This document shows, piece after piece, positions 28,289-38,647 of a DNA stretch of 54,613 bases (its first letter is position 1; each line of letters starts with the position of its first letter). A model generated the notes under the pieces. That model worked only from the letters and a program-made list of their open reading frames with translations. It was not told the DNA's origin and made no database searches. The position numbers and the translations under genes are program-made. The DNA is from a virus. Where the stretch lies: positions 1 through 54,613 of the IMG/VR virus record IMGVR_UViG_3300045973_000110, one strand, 5' to 3'.

Positions 28289-30499
28289 ATGGCAATTAAA
28301 TATTTAGTTGGGGTAGACGTATATGGAATTTCAGACTTCCATAGTACGGTTGACTTTAACCAACAAGAAGTACAAAATATGCAAATCCATAACTATGCTG
28401 GAGACCCAAATGGCGTTGTCACTGGCGTAGCTGGTCAAATCTTATTCGACTCAACTAACAAGATTTTATATACATGTGATGCCGCTGGTACGGTTTGGCA
28501 TTCTGCTGGAGCTGATACCAACTATTATCCAACTGCTTTTGCTTGGACTGGCGGAACTACCGCTGGACCTACTGGTTCTTTAACTGGAACTGGGATGTCT
28601 GCTGTTTCTTATGCAGCCGTTCCGTCTGCGGCTATTGGCGCATCTGGTGTTGTTACAACTGGCGCCCAGGAATTTGCTGGAACAAAAACATTCCGCGCGG
28701 CTGCAACTCAAGACGGTATTGAATTACTCGGACGTGCAGGCGGCACTGGTTCATGGGCTGCAATTCTTACCCCAGCTACTCTATCTGCTGATGTTACATT
28801 AACTTTACCTGCCACAACGGGCACTCTGGCGCTTGCGTCTCAACTTCCCACCGTCAATGATGGTGGATTAACCTTGCAAATCGGTACTGCTGGTGCAACC
28901 AATACATCCGTAACAGTTGGCACTGGCACTGGATTTACGGCTAACGATACTGGCACAACCACCTATGATATCAAGATTGGTCCTGCGTTAACAAATTTAG
29001 CTACCATTATGACGGGCGCTGGAAGTATTGGTTTGTTAAAAAAGACCGCGGCTGACACGTATAGTTATGATGCTACGACTTATTTATCTGGTACGGTTGG
29101 CATTGCTAACGGTGGTACTGGTCAAATAACTAAAGCGCCAGCCTTTGACGCACTATCTCCATTGTCAGCGCTTGGTGATACTATTTATCACGATGGGACA
29201 AACAACGTCCGTTTAGCTGGTAATACAGTTGCAACAAGAAAGTTTTTAAGACAATTAGGCACTGGCGCTGTATCTGCTGCCCCCGCATGGGACACTGTTA
29301 CGTCTACCGATGTTGGTTTGGCGAATGTTACTAATGATGCGCAAGTAAAGAAGATTGCTTCTTCGACCGCTGGGAATATTCCTACGTGGTCGGACACAAA
29401 TGGTAACTTGTTGGCAACTGGTTATACAGTTGAAACAACTTTAACTGGTGGAACTGGGGCAATCCCACGCGCTGATGCAGTTAAAACATATGTTGATGGG
29501 ATTTTAGCCGCATCTGATGCCATGGTATTCAAAGGAACAATTGGTACTGGTGGTACATTAACTATCGCAGCATTTAATGCTCTCGTTATTTATAATGCTG
29601 GCTGGACTTATAAGGTTATTGAGGCAGGAACAATTAAGGGTGTTGTCGCTCAAATTGGCGATGTATTTATGGCTACCGTAGATAGAGCTTCAGCTGGTGT
29701 TGATGCCGACTGGACGGTTGTCCAAACGAATATCGATGGTGCTGTTACTGGTCCTGCAAGTGCAGTAAGCGGTAACTTTGCATCATTTAATGGAACTGGT
29801 GGAAAAATTATTCAAGATAGTGGTTCAAAAGCCTCAGATTTTGCTGCGGTTGGTGCTACCACATATATCGGTACGACGGCTGTTGCCTTAAACAGAGGGT
29901 CTGCTAACCAAGCTATGACTGGTATTTTAAGTATCACAATGCCTGGTTCTGGCTCTGGTACTGTACAATTAATACCCACTGCGGCTGCTGGCACTGGCAC
30001 TGTATTAACATTGCCCGCCACAACTGGTACTTTAGCATTAACCTCGCAACTTCCCACTGTAAATGCTGGTACACTAACAACTACCACGACTACGGCTGGC
30101 GCAACAAATACCGATGTAGCGTTAAGTCTAAGTACTACTTTTGATGCTAATACCACAAACAACGCTACGATTAAAGCAGTTGTCGGTCCAGCATTAACGG
30201 CTTTATCCACGGTCATGACTAGTGGTTCAATCGGATTTATTAAGAAAACTGCTGCCGATACTTATGGATTAGTAACAACTGTTACTACTAAATATTCTAT
30301 CGACCTAACTGCATCTGCTACTAGTTATGTTATTACGCATAACCTAAATACACAAGATGCCGTTGTTTCGGTTAGAGAATTAGCTACACCTTGGGCACAA
30401 GTAATGTGTGACGTTGAATTTACAAGCGTTAATACTGTTACTTTAAGATTTACTACAGCGCCTACGGGTAGCACATATAGAGTTACTGTTATTGGTTAA
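28289..30499 (+). CDS. Large tail fibre protein with duplicated repeat
   Basis: 736 residues with AAGGAGG. It contains the classic ANGGTGQ fibre motif (about residue 273). A roughly 85-residue unit occurs twice, starting LPATTGTLAL and ending KKTAADTY, at about 173-260 and 575-665. The C-terminal 75 residues form the adaptor-like domain also seen in the preceding gene. Thr/Gly/Ala-rich composition implies an extended beta fibre, presumably trimeric. Confidence 0.75.
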   Translation: MAIKYLVGVDVYGISDFHSTVDFNQQEVQNMQIHNYAGDPNGVVTGVAGQILFDSTNKILYTCDAAGTVWHSAGADTNYYPTAFAWTGGTTAGPTGSLTGTGMSAVSYAAVPSAAIGASGVVTTGAQEFAGTKTFRAAATQDGIELLGRAGGTGSWAAILTPATLSADVTLTLPATTGTLALASQLPTVNDGGLTLQIGTAGATNTSVTVGTGTGFTANDTGTTTYDIKIGPALTNLATIMTGAGSIGLLKKTAADTYSYDATTYLSGTVGIANGGTGQITKAPAFDALSPLSALGDTIYHDGTNNVRLAGNTVATRKFLRQLGTGAVSAAPAWDTVTSTDVGLANVTNDAQVKKIASSTAGNIPTWSDTNGNLLATGYTVETTLTGGTGAIPRADAVKTYVDGILAASDAMVFKGTIGTGGTLTIAAFNALVIYNAGWTYKVIEAGTIKGVVAQIGDVFMATVDRASAGVDADWTVVQTNIDGAVTGPASAVSGNFASFNGTGGKIIQDSGSKASDFAAVGATTYIGTTAVALNRGSANQAMTGILSITMPGSGSGTVQLIPTAAAGTGTVLTLPATTGTLALTSQLPTVNAGTLTTTTTTAGATNTDVALSLSTTFDANTTNNATIKAVVGPALTALSTVMTSGSIGFIKKTAADTYGLVTTVTTKYSIDLTASATSYVITHNLNTQDAVVSVRELATPWAQVMCDVEFTSVNTVTLRFTTAPTGSTYRVTVIG

Positions 30500-30521
30500 T
30501 AAAAACTAAGGAGAATTAATC

Positions 30522-30818
30522 ATGCTTAAATATACGACGCCAATTTCAATACAAGTTGGAACTGGTACAGCCCCTTTGGTTGTGTCGTCAGCAGTTCTTG
30601 TAACAAATTTAAATGCAGATAAATGGGAAGGTCTTGATTTACCGTCTATGACGGGTAATGTTGGAAAGGTTTTAGCTGTTAACACAGGTGAAACTACTTT
30701 GGTGTGGGCTACTGCTGGTAGCCCCACCAACCTTACCTTAACTACGTTGACTCTTGGAAAATATAGCTTAAATTATAACAGTGGTAGTAATAAATTAGAA
30801 ATAATTTATACGCCATGA
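30522..30818 (+). CDS. Short fibre-associated protein
   Basis: 98 residues, AAGGAG upstream. Residues 10-60 resemble a fibre tip segment (NLNADKWEGLDLPSMTGNVG, a common repeat linker in tail fibres) and the C-terminus is a short beta strand pair. Likely a fibre piece or a remnant left by recombination. Confidence 0.55.
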   Translation: MLKYTTPISIQVGTGTAPLVVSSAVLVTNLNADKWEGLDLPSMTGNVGKVLAVNTGETTLVWATAGSPTNLTLTTLTLGKYSLNYNSGSNKLEIIYTP

Positions 30819-30830
30819 TGGTAAATTAAT

Positions 30831-31850
30831 ATGGCTATAACTGTAGCACTTGGTACGCCAAATGATGGCGCAACAGTAAGTACTTTAACCCCATCGTTAA
30901 CATTTACTGGTACTGACACTGGTAGTTTAGCATTAGATTATCAATTACAAATTAGCGATGGTACGTTTTCTATTATAGATTCTAATGTAACATTTCCATA
31001 CGTATACGGTACGGGCGGAGCAGCGACATATAGAGGTTCACAGTCGTTTACTGGTAATGGAAGCGCAATGCAGTCTGCAACCTTTAAGTTTTCTGCGCCA
31101 TCTAGTGTAACTGGCTCTATTGTATGTAAATTATTCTCTCATCAAGGTGTTTATGGCACAAGTAGTCAGCCGAACGCGTTGATAGCAACGTCGTCTAATA
31201 CATTAGATATTTCAATTTTGACGGCAAGTGATATAGATTTTGTGTTTAATTTTACACCACAAACACTTACGAATGGCGTAAAATATGTAATTGCAATAGA
31301 AGGTTCTGGAATGACTGGCACCACATATATATATCATGACAATAACTCTCACTCTGGCAATGCATGCAGTGGCGTGGCGTCATATGATATAGTGGCGTCT
31401 GGAGATATGTATTTTATCATTAACTCTGACTCCATACTAGTAAACTCTTTTTCTATATGGCACACTGGATTTAGTGCTGGTGCTAGTCACCCAACGACAT
31501 CTGGCGTGGAACAAACCTATGTTGTGCAAACCAATCTAACTAATGCTACTACATATTATTGGAGAGTTAGAGCAAATGCTCCTGGCGGTGGCTCGGTGTG
31601 GGGCGCATGGAGTTCTGGCGATTCAACACTTGGATATGATAGTTTCTTGGTTGGTACGCCAACGGTTGTTGCTACCATAGATAGCTCTTTGAACCTACGC
31701 GTCCTCAACTACTTGGTTGAGGGTGCGGCTGGTGAGGATATTGATAGCACTGGCATATTTTCGGTAGATACTCTTATTGAGGGGTCTACTTTTGATTTTA
31801 GCTCAACGGGCGTACTCACGGTTGTTTCGTTGATAGAGGGGAGCATATAA
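30831..31850 (+). CDS. Fibre/adhesin: FN3-like domain split by a jelly-roll insertion
   Basis: 339 residues. Residues 1-60 give the first half of an FN3-like unit (GTPNDGATVSTLTPSLTFTG; DYQLQISDG). Residues about 65-200 form a jelly-roll like that in the hub protein (YRGSQSFTGNGSAMQSATF; LTNGVKYVIAIEGSG). The second FN3 half follows (TYYWRVRANAPGGG). The last 60 residues carry short repeats (VEGAAGEDIDSTGIFSVDTL; IEGSTFDFSSTGVLTVVSL). Probably a cell-surface-binding protein on the baseplate. Weak ribosome site. Confidence 0.6.
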   Translation: MAITVALGTPNDGATVSTLTPSLTFTGTDTGSLALDYQLQISDGTFSIIDSNVTFPYVYGTGGAATYRGSQSFTGNGSAMQSATFKFSAPSSVTGSIVCKLFSHQGVYGTSSQPNALIATSSNTLDISILTASDIDFVFNFTPQTLTNGVKYVIAIEGSGMTGTTYIYHDNNSHSGNACSGVASYDIVASGDMYFIINSDSILVNSFSIWHTGFSAGASHPTTSGVEQTYVVQTNLTNATTYYWRVRANAPGGGSVWGAWSSGDSTLGYDSFLVGTPTVVATIDSSLNLRVLNYLVEGAAGEDIDSTGIFSVDTLIEGSTFDFSSTGVLTVVSLIEGSI

Positions 31851-32738
31851 ATGGCAGAATTAAAGACTAACACAAAAATTGGTCAGACAACGATTGCACA
31901 AGGCGGCGCGGTTTCTGTAACCCTACCAGCAACGGCAGGAACAGTAGCTTTAACAACTCAAGTAGCTCCAAGTGTTGCCAATTCATTAGTTATTAAAGCT
32001 GACACTGGTACTACTGAGGGTACTGACCTATATACATTCAACGGGTCTGGAGCTAAAACAATAGATATCAAAGCTGGTACAAATGTCACTCTTACAAAAA
32101 CAGCTGGTGTCATTACTATTAGTGCTTCTGGCGGTGGCGGCACTACGACCAACGCGTTGGTTATTAAAGAAAACACTGGCACAACCGAGGGAACAGACCT
32201 TTATACATTTAACGGTTCGAATGCAAAAACACTTGATTTTAAAAATGGAACCAATATAAATATTGTAGGTACTGCTGGTGTAATGACAATCAATGGTCCA
32301 TCTTTTGCAACTGGTACTACGAATGGTACATGGAACTATACGCCAAATGGCGGCTCTGCCACAGCGGTTGCAGTTTTTGGTCTTGGTACTGCCGCATATA
32401 CGGCTACGCCAATTACAGCACAGGCTAATAACTATGTGAAATTTGCGAGCGGTTTACTAATTGTACAAGGTTCATTTACCGTTGCAGCAGCAGTTACTAC
32501 TGCATGGGGTAATGGATTTACAACGCCAGACCAAACATTCACATTTAGTTCTCCAGTTGCATTTACGGTGGCGCCAACTGTTCATTTAATGCCAAGTATA
32601 GCCGCTGGTTCTACGACATTAGTTGGATACACAACGCTATCTACAACAACAGCATGCACCTATGTATTAGTAAGGCTAACTTCTGTCGCAAATCAAACAT
32701 ATACCATTAGATATACATTGACAGGTAGATGGGCATAA
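31851..32738 (+). CDS. Tail fibre protein with internal repeat and gp53-like C-terminus
   Basis: 295 residues beginning right after the previous stop. Two copies of a roughly 48-residue unit starting at about 44 and 101 share TGTTEGTDLYTFNGS. The last 100 residues match the gp53-like fibre C-terminal type (NNYVKFASGLLIVQGSF; TFSSPVAFTVAPTVHLMP), usually the receptor-facing tip. Confidence 0.7.
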   Translation: MAELKTNTKIGQTTIAQGGAVSVTLPATAGTVALTTQVAPSVANSLVIKADTGTTEGTDLYTFNGSGAKTIDIKAGTNVTLTKTAGVITISASGGGGTTTNALVIKENTGTTEGTDLYTFNGSNAKTLDFKNGTNINIVGTAGVMTINGPSFATGTTNGTWNYTPNGGSATAVAVFGLGTAAYTATPITAQANNYVKFASGLLIVQGSFTVAAAVTTAWGNGFTTPDQTFTFSSPVAFTVAPTVHLMPSIAAGSTTLVGYTTLSTTTACTYVLVRLTSVANQTYTIRYTLTGRWA

Positions 32739-32998
32739 TGATTGATAAAAAATGGCTAGAACTAATATCCATGGAAGAAATGACATGGTATAAAAAGGTA
32801 TTTGGTGACACAAGGGATACTGAGATTGGATTTTATGATACCTTTTTAATACACACGGATAAAAAGGTTATGCAATACACTAGAGAGTTAGCCTTAAATT
32901 TGACCACTATATTCACAAAAGAAGAATATTTGGAGTTAGAAAAGGCGCGTCAATTTGCGTTTGTTGAACAAAATAGAATAGCCAGTGAATTAAAATAG
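32738..32998 (+). CDS. Small hypothetical protein, possible fibre assembly factor
   Basis: 86 residues from the ATG at 32738, which shares a base with the previous stop; an ATG at 32729 is also in frame. All-helical and charged (KKWLELISMEEMTWYKKVFG). Small helical proteins just after fibre genes often act as fibre chaperones. This is a positional guess. Confidence 0.5.
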   Translation: MIDKKWLELISMEEMTWYKKVFGDTRDTEIGFYDTFLIHTDKKVMQYTRELALNLTTIFTKEEYLELEKARQFAFVEQNRIASELK

Positions 32999-33026
32999 CG
33001 TTTTTACGCAGAATGGAGGGCGTCCC

Positions 33027-33368
33027 ATGGAAGTAAACGGAACGAATTTAACTATCACTAGGGGTGACTCTGAGTCGCTTACAATTAGATGTAGGGATAA
33101 AGTAACAAAAGAAATTATACCATTTCAAAATGATGACACGCTGTATTTTACTGTAAAAACCAGTACTGGAACGTCGGTGAAATCGTTGCAAAAGGTGATA
33201 ACCTCATTTTCGAATGGTATCGCAATTATTGATATCTTACCAGAGGATACTCATGATTTAAAAGGTGGCGCATATGTATATGACATACAATGGGATAAGA
33301 AAAATGGAAAAGTAAAAACCATTGTAAAAACATCTAAGTTTATTATAAATGAAGATGTAACGAGTTAA
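33027..33368 (+). CDS. Baseplate/fibre protein, BppU N-terminal-like
   Basis: 113 residues, GGAGGGCG upstream. The pattern ITRGDSESLTIRCRDKVTKE, then DTLYFTVKTSTGTSVKSLQK and a terminal WDKKNGKVKTIVKTSKFII, resembles the small beta domain that attaches upper baseplate proteins (BppU) to the tail. Probably an adaptor for the following fibre genes. Confidence 0.6.
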   Translation: MEVNGTNLTITRGDSESLTIRCRDKVTKEIIPFQNDDTLYFTVKTSTGTSVKSLQKVITSFSNGIAIIDILPEDTHDLKGGAYVYDIQWDKKNGKVKTIVKTSKFIINEDVTS

Positions 33369-33373
33369 TAATT

Positions 33374-33820
33374 ATGTCAGATAAAAATAATTTTATTATT
33401 ACATTAGAAGACTCCACTGTCAATATCGAAATTGATGGTGGAGTCTCTATTTTTGATGTTAATATTGAAACAGACCCAGAATTTAACATAGATATGACCC
33501 CTGGTGGTCGTGGGTATAGCGCTTATGAAGTGGCTTTGCAGAATGATTTTGTTGGGACCGAAGAAGAATGGTTAGCATCATTACGAGGTCCAAAAGGTGA
33601 ACCAGGAACATATCTAAATAAGTGGATTGATTATGTAACTGGTTATTTAATTATGCCAGTTATGATATTTGATAGCACAAACTATCAAGTGTTTCAATAT
33701 GAATACGAGACTCCGATGACATTATATCGGAAAATTTCAAAAATAAGTTTTGATGATGAATTTTATGATTCTTATGTTGGTGGCGTATTATCAAACTTAA
33801 TCGCCAAAAAGAAAATATAG
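33374..33820 (+). CDS. Short fibre protein with collagen-like linker
   Basis: 148 residues. Contains the GYSAYEVALQNDFVGTEEEW element followed by a single collagen-like piece (GPKGEPG), then a helical/beta C-terminus. Poor ribosome site, so coupled translation with the preceding adaptor gene is likely. Confidence 0.6.
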   Translation: MSDKNNFIITLEDSTVNIEIDGGVSIFDVNIETDPEFNIDMTPGGRGYSAYEVALQNDFVGTEEEWLASLRGPKGEPGTYLNKWIDYVTGYLIMPVMIFDSTNYQVFQYEYETPMTLYRKISKISFDDEFYDSYVGGVLSNLIAKKKI

Positions 33821-33840
33821 AGAGGCGGTGTGTACAATAA

Positions 33841-36800
33841 ATGGCAACAATTACTGTAAATCAGTACAACGATGATGGCACGACGACTCGTACGGCTGGT
33901 GAGACGCTAACTATAAACAGTGGTACATTTACGCAACGTACAGATAGTCGATGGCATGCAACAGCACCAGCGTCTATGACTGGTGCGTTAGCTGGCATCA
34001 CAATTAATGAAGGCGAATACTATATTGACGCTCGCGACGTTAGGTGGCTTGCGTATGACAATGGAACAAGTACCGTACCAGCTATTGGCACATCAATTGT
34101 ACAAGGTGATGTTAGTGGATATTTGCTTGGTGTTTGGTTAGACCTGTTATCTGCACCTACCGCAGTTGGCGCGTCAATGCCAGCAACTGGGTTTATTAAA
34201 TTAAGGGAAACATCTGGTGGATTATTTTCTGCTGGTGCGCTTACAAATATAGGTGCATCTGCTACTGGCGCGGATGTTACTGGATGGATTGAAGTTGTTT
34301 ATGACCAATCTGCTACTATTTCTGTCCCTAGACTTGGCAAGTATACTAGTAGAGGTGATTATTTTTATTTGGATAATACCAGTGGAGATAGGGCACAAAT
34401 ATTACAAACACCCGTTAATGGTGGTGGAGCTAATACATTCGCACCTGGTGTAGAGATTGAAACCGCACCAAACTCTGGTGTATATGAAAAGTATCCAGCA
34501 TTGTATACGGCAACCAATGGTTGGTCTGTTGCTCATCTTGGTCAACCTATGGGCGAAAGCGATGCTCGGCAGAAATTCGTAAAAATGCTCACGAATGGTC
34601 AAATGCAAATCGGAGAACAGATAACACAAAGCGGAACATACGCATATACGGCATCTCAAGCAAGTACCTATGCGTCTCTAACAAGGGGCGGGACATATAC
34701 GTGGGTTGATGATTTAGTAACTATATTCTGTTCTGGCGGTCATTTTTTAGAAGATGGCATGCAAACTGGGATAGACTTCACGTCTGGCACAGCCACCGAT
34801 GGAATATATACCGTTTCAGTGTTAGACCCATATTATTTCACTGTGGTGCTTAATGGAAGCGGGGCAAATGGTACGTGCAATAGTAGAGAAGGCGTTGCAG
34901 TTACTTTTACTGCACATGGATTAAATATTGGCGAACACGTATATTTAACCCCATCAACTGGCACATTGCCATCTGGTGAAAGAGAGATTTATGCCGCTAC
35001 TACTGCTAATATTTATTGGGTTAAATACCCGCATACAACCGTGTTAACTTCTGGTAATACAGGTGCGTTACATACCGTTACCGTTACGTCAAATGCACAT
35101 GGTTTAGCTGTTGGAAATAGAGTATATATAGATTTTACATCTGGCACAGCACCAGATGGTATTTATACTATTAAAGCGGTAGCCGCTAATACTTATACAA
35201 TTAACTGCCCACTAAGCGCGACAACAAGTGGTAATTTTACGTCATATCATGATATTGGTTTTGTACCAGTGTCTAAATGTAAAACAAGAATACCAAATAT
35301 TATTGGTAGGCAATGTGTAACAACCACTCGTGCTACGAATGCAGCCCCTCACGCAACGATTGCGAACAGACCAGAATTTGCTACAACATCGGCTGGATAT
35401 ATCGATACAGAATATATTTATTCTGATTGGTATTATAACCTTAGCCAGCCATATTATGTCAAGATAAAAAATTCTTGGCTATTGGATACTTTAATTATTT
35501 CAGAATGTGCGTTACCAATGGATATTATTAATAATGGATTTGGAATGCAGGGCGCACTAGACCTTATTACCGTAACGCTAACATCAAATTTCGCTGGCGG
35601 AACATTTAACTATAATACCATCGGAAGAGGTAATACCCCTGGTACTACCGACCATACTGTTAGTGTATCGTACTGTAACAATATTAATTTTACTGGTAAT
35701 GTCATGAGCATTATACAATTTGTACGAAGCACTGGGTTCCCGATAAATACCGCATATTGTTCGGGTTTACATTTTTATAACAACGAAATTTTAAATGGAA
35801 ATATTAAAGTGATTGCTTGTTCTAATTTCGAATTTCATGATACGGATTATTGCGATAGAATGATAGGGTATACAAATGCAACGACACCGTATTATATTTT
35901 TAACATTGATACAGCATCATCTAATTTTATTATAGATGGTGCCACGCTTGGAAAAAATGGCACAGTTATTAACAATCACCCATATAGTGGATTGTTTAGT
36001 ATCAGTGGCGGCTGTAACAATTTCAAAGTTAGAAACTTTGGGACTCCGTCAAATCTATTAGTTTGCGGAAGTTCCTTTCCAAACCTATATGGTATCGCAA
36101 CACCAATTGTTCTTGGTGGTAATGATTATAATTATAAGATTCAAAAGGTATACGTTGATAGAGTAAGAACATCTTTAATCAGTACATCAAACTCAGAAAA
36201 GACGGCTACCTATGAAAGTATACATTGTAAATCTCAATATCAAATTGGCACATATGCAGTTAGCATTCCAGCCTTTGCATCGCTTAACACCGAAATAAAA
36301 GGCGTTGGCATGTACAATGAAACCACTGGTAATGCATCTGTTTATGGTCAACACTGGAGAAATATATTCGGTATTGGTGTTGGTAGGTTGCTCTTGTCAA
36401 TGAATGAGGCAAGCACTGAAACGGCAAGCCAAATATCGGTTATGAGCGGCACTGCTAAATTCAATAGTTCTGGCGGTGTAATACTACCAACAATAGGTAA
36501 CGAGGTAGTATGGGAGACACCACACTGGATTTTGGGTAATACTGGATTTAACCCGCGCGAAGAAATTGTAATGTCTGGCGGAACAAATACTAATTACAAT
36601 ATTATGTATTCTTTGAACGCTGGTTCTTCATATGGCGACTGGAAAAACTTATCTTATTGTCCGTCATTGACTAGTTCTGGTTCTAACGGCGCGTACACGG
36701 TCACACTAACATCTACTGCTGGTGTTGCATTGAATGATTATGTTTACGGGACAAATATCGGTATTTTAGCAAAGGTATCTGAAATAACGAGCGATACCGT

Positions 36801-37272
36801 TTTGACTTTAAACGTTGCTAACACTGGTACTGTATCTGGAGTTTTACGGTTCAATTCGATTGCTAATGAATCTATTAATGCAAGTGGTTTTAAGTTGAAA
36901 ATAAAAATTACGACAATTGTAACAAATACAACCGCAATTACATTTTTAAGACTTAACACATTGACAAGTTGGTCGGCTCAGACTGCAAATGTATATCCAT
37001 TAGACGTTTATCATGTGACTCTTACTGGGTTAAAGTCTGGCTCAGAGGTGAGGTTCTATCTTGGGGATAACCCTTCTACAACCGTAGAGTTAGACGGTAT
37101 TGAATCATCTGGAACATCGTTTACATTGGAACACTCTTTGTCTAGCGGTTCTGGATACATACAAATATTTGCCCTTGGTTATCAACCAATCAAATTAGAT
37201 ATAACATACGCACCATCGGATACTTCCATACAGATACAACAGGTCGTAGATAGAGTCTACGTCAACAATTAA
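33841..37272 (+). CDS. Very large tail fibre / spike with beta-helix region
   Basis: 1143 residues, GAGGCGGTG upstream. Residues about 1-230 are an N-terminal fibre region. Two HGL-type repeats (TAHGLNIGEHVYL; SNAHGLAVGNRVYIDFTSGT) and a related IDFTSGTATDGIYTV copy lie between 310 and 460. Residues about 530-800 have the stacked Asn/Gly-rich pattern of a right-handed beta-helix (YCNNINFTGNV; CSNFEFHDTDYCDRM), a fold shared with glycan-degrading tailspikes, though no lyase or hydrolase site is recognisable. The C-terminus (about 1000-1143) is beta-sandwich-like. The likely role is receptor binding or capsule processing. Confidence 0.65.
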   Translation: MATITVNQYNDDGTTTRTAGETLTINSGTFTQRTDSRWHATAPASMTGALAGITINEGEYYIDARDVRWLAYDNGTSTVPAIGTSIVQGDVSGYLLGVWLDLLSAPTAVGASMPATGFIKLRETSGGLFSAGALTNIGASATGADVTGWIEVVYDQSATISVPRLGKYTSRGDYFYLDNTSGDRAQILQTPVNGGGANTFAPGVEIETAPNSGVYEKYPALYTATNGWSVAHLGQPMGESDARQKFVKMLTNGQMQIGEQITQSGTYAYTASQASTYASLTRGGTYTWVDDLVTIFCSGGHFLEDGMQTGIDFTSGTATDGIYTVSVLDPYYFTVVLNGSGANGTCNSREGVAVTFTAHGLNIGEHVYLTPSTGTLPSGEREIYAATTANIYWVKYPHTTVLTSGNTGALHTVTVTSNAHGLAVGNRVYIDFTSGTAPDGIYTIKAVAANTYTINCPLSATTSGNFTSYHDIGFVPVSKCKTRIPNIIGRQCVTTTRATNAAPHATIANRPEFATTSAGYIDTEYIYSDWYYNLSQPYYVKIKNSWLLDTLIISECALPMDIINNGFGMQGALDLITVTLTSNFAGGTFNYNTIGRGNTPGTTDHTVSVSYCNNINFTGNVMSIIQFVRSTGFPINTAYCSGLHFYNNEILNGNIKVIACSNFEFHDTDYCDRMIGYTNATTPYYIFNIDTASSNFIIDGATLGKNGTVINNHPYSGLFSISGGCNNFKVRNFGTPSNLLVCGSSFPNLYGIATPIVLGGNDYNYKIQKVYVDRVRTSLISTSNSEKTATYESIHCKSQYQIGTYAVSIPAFASLNTEIKGVGMYNETTGNASVYGQHWRNIFGIGVGRLLLSMNEASTETASQISVMSGTAKFNSSGGVILPTIGNEVVWETPHWILGNTGFNPREEIVMSGGTNTNYNIMYSLNAGSSYGDWKNLSYCPSLTSSGSNGAYTVTLTSTAGVALNDYVYGTNIGILAKVSEITSDTVLTLNVANTGTVSGVLRFNSIANESINASGFKLKIKITTIVTNTTAITFLRLNTLTSWSAQTANVYPLDVYHVTLTGLKSGSEVRFYLGDNPSTTVELDGIESSGTSFTLEHSLSSGSGYIQIFALGYQPIKLDITYAPSDTSIQIQQVVDRVYVNN

Positions 37273-37300
37273 ATAAACATATTCTCGAAGGGAGAAAAAC

Positions 37301-38644
37301 ATGCCAATTATTACAGATTTAGACTTATTGGTCGATGGCGTAGACGTTATATTAGATGTTTCCGCAAAAACGATTGCTATAGCAACTACAAGCGCAGTTA
37401 CAAATGCTGGGGCAACTGGTGGCGTAACTGGGCAAACACTTTATTCTTGGTTAAAAGAAAAATGGAAAGCCAGTTCAACTTATATCAAATATCCGTTCCC
37501 CATGGAAGCTATTACCCCAGAACAGTTTGAATTCATCAATGGATGGAAGCCGTTAAATCCTGCCACTAGAAAATTGATTAGAACTGCTGGATGGACTGAA
37601 AAAAATGCAGCTGGTGACGTTCTAAGTAGATATGCTGGTATTGTATCGTTAGGTAGTTTGGGTGGTTCAGACCAACCATACTATAGATTTGGTACTGGCT
37701 CTGCTACAAACTTTACTTATCTCGGTCCAGTAAATGAGGCTATCCAAATTTTTGGGGATGCCGATAACGGTAGTTTTAACTATATGACTGGAACGGCTTT
37801 AAACTTATTTTGTAGAGAACAAGGTAAGACTTATGCTGCGTCGAACAACACCGCAATCGGTGCTCCGACCCTTACATACATTGTTTATCGCTTTCCGTTG
37901 TCGAACGGTACTGATTTAAAGATTTCGGCATCTGACGTTACTATTGCGGCAAGTACTCCGTATACCAATATTACCATTGAATATTTTGGCGCAGACCAAA
38001 ACTTTGACGTTGACGGCGATACTACACTTGAACCGTATAGAATCATTATCACGGATTCCGCTGGTACGGCTAGTACACAGCAAATTTATGAGAAGATTCA
38101 ATACCAGTTACGCCAATCTACTGACATAGATAGCGGCGCTGGCACTGTGATAGGTAAAACAGCAGATGCATTATTATTATTCGTCGGTGATACATTGATT
38201 GGTAGCAACGGCGTTAGAATTGCTGGTTTAAATGCTAACTATCTAAACTCCGTTGAGTTCTATGATACTTTAGGCGCCAAACATATTTACCCGTACGTTT
38301 CATCTGGGACAATCAACTTTGGACCAAATGCTGGCTCTGGGGATTTCATTTACAAGATGTTCTTCTCTGATACCTATGGTACGGCATCTGCAATTATCGT
38401 TAACGATAAAGATTCAAACCCGATTAGTGGTTCTTATACTGGTACATCGATTACTTTCTCTTTTGCTTATGATAGCAATACACAAGGCGGTCGTATAGCT
38501 GGTACAAATGCAACCGTTAAGGTAGTTGGTATTGGGTTAACTGGGGGTCAATTTATTTCTGTTGACCACACGATTACAAGAAGTCAAGGTCAATCTATCT
38601 TGTTATCCCCTGCCCAAGAACGTAACTACACCAACGCAGCGTAA
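37301..38644 (+). CDS. Virion structural protein paired with the next gene
   Basis: 447 residues, GAAGGGAG upstream. The first 110 residues contain VTGQTLYSWLKEKWKASSTY and YPFPMEAITPEQFEFINGW, a recurrent arrangement in phage fibre clusters that I recognise but cannot name. The remainder is beta-rich. It and the next gene regularly occur together, which suggests they form one appendage. Confidence 0.55.
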   Translation: MPIITDLDLLVDGVDVILDVSAKTIAIATTSAVTNAGATGGVTGQTLYSWLKEKWKASSTYIKYPFPMEAITPEQFEFINGWKPLNPATRKLIRTAGWTEKNAAGDVLSRYAGIVSLGSLGGSDQPYYRFGTGSATNFTYLGPVNEAIQIFGDADNGSFNYMTGTALNLFCREQGKTYAASNNTAIGAPTLTYIVYRFPLSNGTDLKISASDVTIAASTPYTNITIEYFGADQNFDVDGDTTLEPYRIIITDSAGTASTQQIYEKIQYQLRQSTDIDSGAGTVIGKTADALLLFVGDTLIGSNGVRIAGLNANYLNSVEFYDTLGAKHIYPYVSSGTINFGPNAGSGDFIYKMFFSDTYGTASAIIVNDKDSNPISGSYTGTSITFSFAYDSNTQGGRIAGTNATVKVVGIGLTGGQFISVDHTITRSQGQSILLSPAQERNYTNAA

Positions 38645-38647
38645 TAT

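Noticed and set aside
28289-37272. Diversity-generating retroelement in the fibre region
   Set aside because: No reverse transcriptase gene and no template/variable repeat pair is visible.
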